Positions 6,580-9,244 of a DNA stretch of 9,244 nt are shown here, one piece after another. The notes below the pieces were generated by a model, which ran no database searches, was not told where the DNA came from, and was given only the letters and a program-made list of their open reading frames with translations. Positions within the stretch are counted from its first letter, which is position 1; each line of letters starts with the position of its first letter. This DNA is from Clostridia bacterium (lineage in GTDB: Bacteria > Bacillota > Clostridia > Oscillospirales > Acutalibacteraceae), in assembly GCA_017424125.1 (NCBI GenBank), contig JAFPBM010000101.1, positions 1-9,244 on the forward strand, written 5' to 3'. The position numbers and the translations under genes are program-made.

Positions 6580-6786
6580 CTATTTGCCCTCACTTTCTAC
6601 CTTGTTTTTTTCGGCCTCAATAGCGCCAAAAGAAATCGAGGACGAAACGGGGGCGGTGTCTTTTGGCAGGTTTTTAAGCGCGTTTGCACAAAGGATTATT
6701 AAAACAGCGGCAAGCAATGCACAAATAATCGCCAAGGCAGAATGCCAAACACTGTTTGGAAATTTAGAAAAATCAGGCATTTTCAT
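6580..6786 (-). CDS. Small single-helix membrane protein in the rnfG position
   Basis: A 68-residue protein with a hydrophilic N-terminus, one membrane helix (about residues 15-38, HSALAIICALLAAVLIILC and on), then a polar tail rich in Glu, Lys and Ser. Canonical rnf operons have rnfG between rnfD and rnfE. RnfG has an N-terminal membrane helix followed by a periplasmic/extracytoplasmic FMN-binding domain of roughly 150 residues. Here only the helix part exists; no FMN domain and no S/T-G-A-T flavinylation motif is present. I place the start at the ATG at 6786, 8 nt after a perfect AGGAGG (6795-6800). A GTG at 6795 overlaps that site and is not a credible start; an ATG at 6780 is possible. 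It overlaps the end of the rnfD-like gene by 14 nt. Origin as a truncated RnfG is inferred from position and helix only; sequence identity is not provable by eye. Confidence 0.7.
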   Translation of the reverse strand: MKMPDFSKFPNSVWHSALAIICALLAAVLIILCANALKNLPKDTAPVSSSISFGAIEAEKNKVESEGK

Positions 6787-7684
6787 TCTTGCCACCTCCT
6801 ATGTTTATTTCGGGTATCGCGCTGAAAAGCGGACGGAGAAGACAGGCGGCACAGATAGCAAAATACACGCCCTCGTCAACCGAGGCATATTTGCGAAGTA
6901 CAACCGTCAAAAATCCGATAAACACGCCGAAAGCGAGTTGTCCTGATAAGTTTTGCGGGCTTGTCGTGCGCGCCGTTGCCATAAAGATAACGCCAAGTAA
7001 AAGTCCGCCGCCGAAAACGGTGACCGAAAGACTTTGTCCGAATATAAGCGCCGCGATTGTGGCGGTAAAAATCGCCGAAAGTATAATAGCGGGGGAGGCG
7101 ACGCGGCGGAAGACAAGATAAAGTCCGCCAAGAATTAAGAAAAGGGAACCAACTTCGCCAATTGCACCGCCGTGCGCACCAAATAAAAGTTGGGAATAAG
7201 AATAGGTACCTGCGGGGGAGTTAAGCGGCGTAGATGCGGTAGAAAGTCCCGAAAACGCGTCGGAAAAACTGTTTGCAATGGTGGGGAACGATACCGCCGT
7301 CAGTATTGCGCCGAAGGCGGCGGGGTTTACAATTTCACACCCGTGACCGCCAAAGAAAACGCGTGGTATAACTGTCGCAGAAACCGTTATTAAAATCGCA
7401 ACGGGTAACGGTACGGTTGACGGCATACACATGCCAACAAGCAATCCCGTTACAACGGCGGATAAATCTTTAACGTTTGCGGCTTTTGGCAAAATGCGTG
7501 ATATGCCCCATTCGCAAAGAGCGGCGGACGCCACACAGCAAAACAGTAAAAGCGCCGCGCGGAAGCCGAAAAATAGCACACCGGCAATTGCCGCGGGTAA
7601 TAATGATAACAGTATATCAAGCATATCGTCAAAGGTCGAAACGCAACCGTTTGGACTGCCTGTCAGAAACTTTTTAAGCGACAT
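6773..7684 (-). CDS. RnfD-like membrane subunit with altered flavin-attachment region
   Basis: Related to RnfD/NqrB, the large membrane subunit that normally carries covalently bound FMN and forms part of the ion-translocating core. The product is 303 residues, slightly short for the family. Conserved features: SAVVTGLL (75-82), MPSTVPLP (87-94), FGGHGCEIVNPAAFG (111-125; family FGG-G-N-x-x-NPA-x-G), an IGE segment (175-177), FGGGLLLG and FMATARTTSP (224-243; family MATD-TSP). The ApbE flavinylation site is usually D-x-x-S-G-A-T-P-L. Here the sequence is DAFSGLSTASTPL (142-154), so Ser148 or Thr152 could be the acceptor, but the motif is changed or has an insertion of about four residues. The ATG has AAAGGAG 9 nt upstream. 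It is the first gene of the operon, with its own promoter; no rnfC precedes it. Confidence 0.88.
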   Translation of the reverse strand: MSLKKFLTGSPNGCVSTFDDMLDILLSLLPAAIAGVLFFGFRAALLLFCCVASAALCEWGISRILPKAANVKDLSAVVTGLLVGMCMPSTVPLPVAILITVSATVIPRVFFGGHGCEIVNPAAFGAILTAVSFPTIANSFSDAFSGLSTASTPLNSPAGTYSYSQLLFGAHGGAIGEVGSLFLILGGLYLVFRRVASPAIILSAIFTATIAALIFGQSLSVTVFGGGLLLGVIFMATARTTSPQNLSGQLAFGVFIGFLTVVLRKYASVDEGVYFAICAACLLRPLFSAIPEINIGGGKNENA

Positions 7685-7727
7685 AAAATGTATCTCCTTT
7701 TCAGGTTACAATTTTGTTACTTTTTAT

Positions 7728-7756
7728 ATAATACTATATTTTGCCGAAAATTACAA
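7728..7756 (-). promoter_or_regulatory. Promoter of the Rnf-like operon
   Basis: On the minus strand, -35 TTGTAA (7751-7756), 17-nt spacer, -10 TATTAT (7728-7733). Transcription would start near 7721, about 37 nt ahead of the rnfD-like ATG. It lies directly downstream of the terminator of the preceding gene, so the operon begins with the rnfD-like gene and rnfC is truly absent from the unit. Confidence 0.65.
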
Positions 7757-7757
7757 G

Positions 7758-7794
7758 TAAAAAAACACACGCATCACAGGTGCGTGTGTTTTTG
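7758..7794 (-). terminator. Rho-independent terminator of the NlpC/P60-like gene
   Basis: Arms ACACACGCA (7765-7773) and TGCGTGTGT (7781-7789) around a 7-nt loop, extended by A/T pairs to 7761/7793. On the minus strand the stem is followed by TTTTTTTACTT. It starts 4 nt past the stop codon at 7798 and insulates that gene from the Rnf-like operon. Confidence 0.88.
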
Positions 7795-7797
7795 CTA

Positions 7798-8976
7798 TCA
7801 AAGATTTATCTTTCCGCGTGTGAAAACGCCGTAACGGTTTTTGTAATATACCTTAAAACTTTTTGTGTCTTTTGGTATTTCGCGGGTGATTTTTCCGCTT
7901 TTAATTTCTTCTTCGGTGAGTTCGTCTGTAAGCCCCGATATCGAACCGCTTTCCGCTCTGAAATCAATCATAGAGAGTGCCGCGCTTTCGTCACAGGGGT
8001 TTGCGCAAATAGAAATTTTGTTCTCGTCGGTTGTGAACGAAACCTCGTCATCAAATACGCAAAACTCAACTCTTTCCTTAGCGTTTTCAAGCGTGGCAAC
8101 ATAATACCCCTTGGGAAGTGATAGCGGAAAAACGGCAGTGTTCGTTACCTTGTAGTTTTCAAAAATGATACCATCTTTATAAAGCGTAACGGTGTCTGTG
8201 CCCTCCAAAAAGACCGAAACCACAACCTCGTCACCTACGCGGTAGTTAGATTTGTTTCCGTTGTCAATTGCAATTTTAGGTTTTTTATTCTGCAGACCGC
8301 TTTGAAAAACAAGTTGCTCAATATCCTCATCGAGCAGCGGAACTTCTTCAAGTTTATCATATCTGCACAGCGCAAAGACTTTATATTTTTCAAAATATTC
8401 TTCAGGCGTGTATTTTTCGCGCTTGCAACGCGGACGCACCGCCTCTGAAACTTCGATATATAAAATTTTACCGTTTTTGTCTTTTATAATATCGGTAATT
8501 AAGGCTACATGATTTCTACCATCATTAAAAGCGTGAAGAACGTCAAGAAGTTTAATGTCTTCTGCCGTATATTCGCCCTTTTTAGCAATAAGGCGCATAC
8601 CGTCAATAGACAACCAGTGTTTTGTGGGAATGCGCGGCAAAATACCGAGCGCATAGCGCACAAAACTGTTGCAAACAATGCCGAAATTACAAGCAAAAAG
8701 CGCAGCGTGTCCCGGCTGATACAGTTTGCTATAGGGATTAGGGATAGCGGTAATAAAACTTTCAAAAGAAACGTTTTCGGCTAAAAAGCGGTCATTTGTT
8801 TCACAACTTGCATAAATAAACCCCGTAACCTCTTGCCCTGCAGGAATAACGGTCTGTCCGTCCACTCTCGAATAACAGGGGATGTCTTTGAGAGGGGTCC
8901 AAACAAAATCGGTAAGTTGTCTTGCGCGGGCAAGCGCCGCGGATTCTCTTTCGGTTTTCGGTTTGGTAGAAATCAT
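7798..8976 (-). CDS. Uncharacterised protein with probable NlpC/P60-like cysteine hydrolase domain
   Basis: Specific family not recognised. The 392-residue product lacks a signal peptide or membrane helix, so it appears cytoplasmic. The first half looks like a papain-fold NlpC/P60-type hydrolase: a cysteine in GIVCNSFVRYAL (Cys102, as in the C-S-x-F-V motif), then HVALITDI (His156), then an acidic position in YIEVSEA (Glu175 or Glu178). This Cys/His/polar order and spacing are usual for such enzymes, which cleave amide bonds in cell-wall peptides or related substrates. The second half (about 230-392) is beta-rich and may form one or two Ig-like domains (RVGDEVVVSVFLEG at 246-259, KGYYVATLENAKERVEF at 289-305). 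The ATG at 8976 has AGGAG 7 nt upstream; an in-frame GTG at 8997 overlaps the leader and lacks a ribosome site. Monocistronic, with its own promoter and terminator. The catalytic assignment is by motif only. Confidence 0.75.
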   Translation of the reverse strand: MISTKPKTERESAALARARQLTDFVWTPLKDIPCYSRVDGQTVIPAGQEVTGFIYASCETNDRFLAENVSFESFITAIPNPYSKLYQPGHAALFACNFGIVCNSFVRYALGILPRIPTKHWLSIDGMRLIAKKGEYTAEDIKLLDVLHAFNDGRNHVALITDIIKDKNGKILYIEVSEAVRPRCKREKYTPEEYFEKYKVFALCRYDKLEEVPLLDEDIEQLVFQSGLQNKKPKIAIDNGNKSNYRVGDEVVVSVFLEGTDTVTLYKDGIIFENYKVTNTAVFPLSLPKGYYVATLENAKERVEFCVFDDEVSFTTDENKISICANPCDESAALSMIDFRAESGSISGLTDELTEEEIKSGKITREIPKDTKSFKVYYKNRYGVFTRGKINL

Positions 8977-9012
8977 TTTAATTCTCCTAAAAGACACAGT
9001 TTATATAACGAT

Positions 9013-9039
9013 ATTATAACAATTTTTTGGTAAAGTAAA
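9013..9039 (-). promoter_or_regulatory. Promoter of the NlpC/P60-like gene
   Basis: On the minus strand a perfect -10 TATAAT (9013-9018) carries an extended TG motif (TGTTATAAT, 9013-9021). The nearest -35 match is TTTACT (9034-9039) at a short 15-nt spacing, which the extended -10 may offset. Transcription would start about 30 nt ahead of the ATG. It is back to back with the tRNA promoter. Confidence 0.6.
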
Positions 9040-9057
9040 GGAAAAACAAAAAAACAC

Positions 9058-9085
9058 TTGCAAAACTAAAAAAATGTGGTATAAT
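9058..9085 (+). promoter_or_regulatory. Promoter of initiator tRNA
   Basis: -35 TTGCAA (9058-9063), 16-nt spacer, perfect -10 TATAAT (9080-9085) with extended TG at 9077-9078. Transcription would start near 9091-9093, giving a leader of about 72 nt that RNase P would remove. Strong promoters of this kind are usual for tRNA genes. Confidence 0.75.
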
Positions 9086-9163
9086 AATAAGGCGCCCAAA
9101 AAGCGCAAGCGGCAAAAGTCGCGAAAAGGTGACCTCCGCCTTAAAAGAGGACAAAATAAATAT

Positions 9164-9239
<76 letters not shown>

Positions 9240-9244
9240 AAAAC

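Noticed and set aside
8977..8997. Upstream GTG start for the NlpC/P60-like protein
   Set aside because: The AGGAG site lies between the GTG and the ATG at 8976, so the ATG is the start.
9092..9163. Riboswitch or T-box in the tRNA leader
   Set aside because: No T-box, specifier stem, terminator/antiterminator pair or known riboswitch core is visible; a processed tRNA leader is the simpler reading.

Overview
The window looks like chromosomal DNA of a spore-forming, low-to-mid GC Firmicute of the Clostridia. The evidence is a SpoIID sporulation protein, a clostridial-type glutamate dehydrogenase close to the Clostridium symbiosum enzyme, strong AGGAGG-type ribosome binding sites and sigma-A-like TTGnnn/TATAAT promoters. 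No insertion sequence, integrase, phage gene or CRISPR array is visible. I cannot name the genus.

Layout, left to right. (1) 1-2099, minus strand: mnmE then mnmG (mnmG runs off the left edge), the pair whose products modify the wobble uridine of certain tRNAs. They share a promoter just upstream of mnmE. (2) 2241-3596, plus strand: gdhA, divergent from mnmE across a short AT-rich region that holds two promoters and a perfect 8-bp-arm palindrome. gdhA ends in a strong hairpin terminator, followed by a second hairpin. (3) 3674-4444, minus strand: an unrecognised protein with about eight membrane helices. (4) 4549-5478, plus strand: spoIID. (5) 5484-7684, minus strand: a compact four-gene operon in the order rnfD, small membrane ORF, rnfE, rnfA. 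(6) 7798-8976, minus strand: an unrecognised protein with a probable NlpC/P60-like Cys/His hydrolase domain. (7) 9164-9239, plus strand: initiator tRNA-fMet with its own strong promoter.

The most interesting region is the Rnf-like operon. It keeps the middle of the canonical rnfCDGEAB order but lacks rnfC and rnfB at its two ends. It has its own promoter in front of rnfD and meets the convergent spoIID gene directly after rnfA. The rnfG position holds a 68-residue protein with one membrane helix and no FMN domain. By hand alignment, all four cysteines that bind the membrane [2Fe-2S] cluster in Rnf/Nqr are replaced, and the RnfD flavin-attachment motif is altered. The ORFs are nonetheless intact, well initiated and translationally coupled. 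This suggests a maintained derivative of the Rnf membrane core with a changed function rather than random decay, but that is inference. A likely intrinsic terminator for this operon lies inside the spoIID coding region, so the convergent transcripts would overlap.
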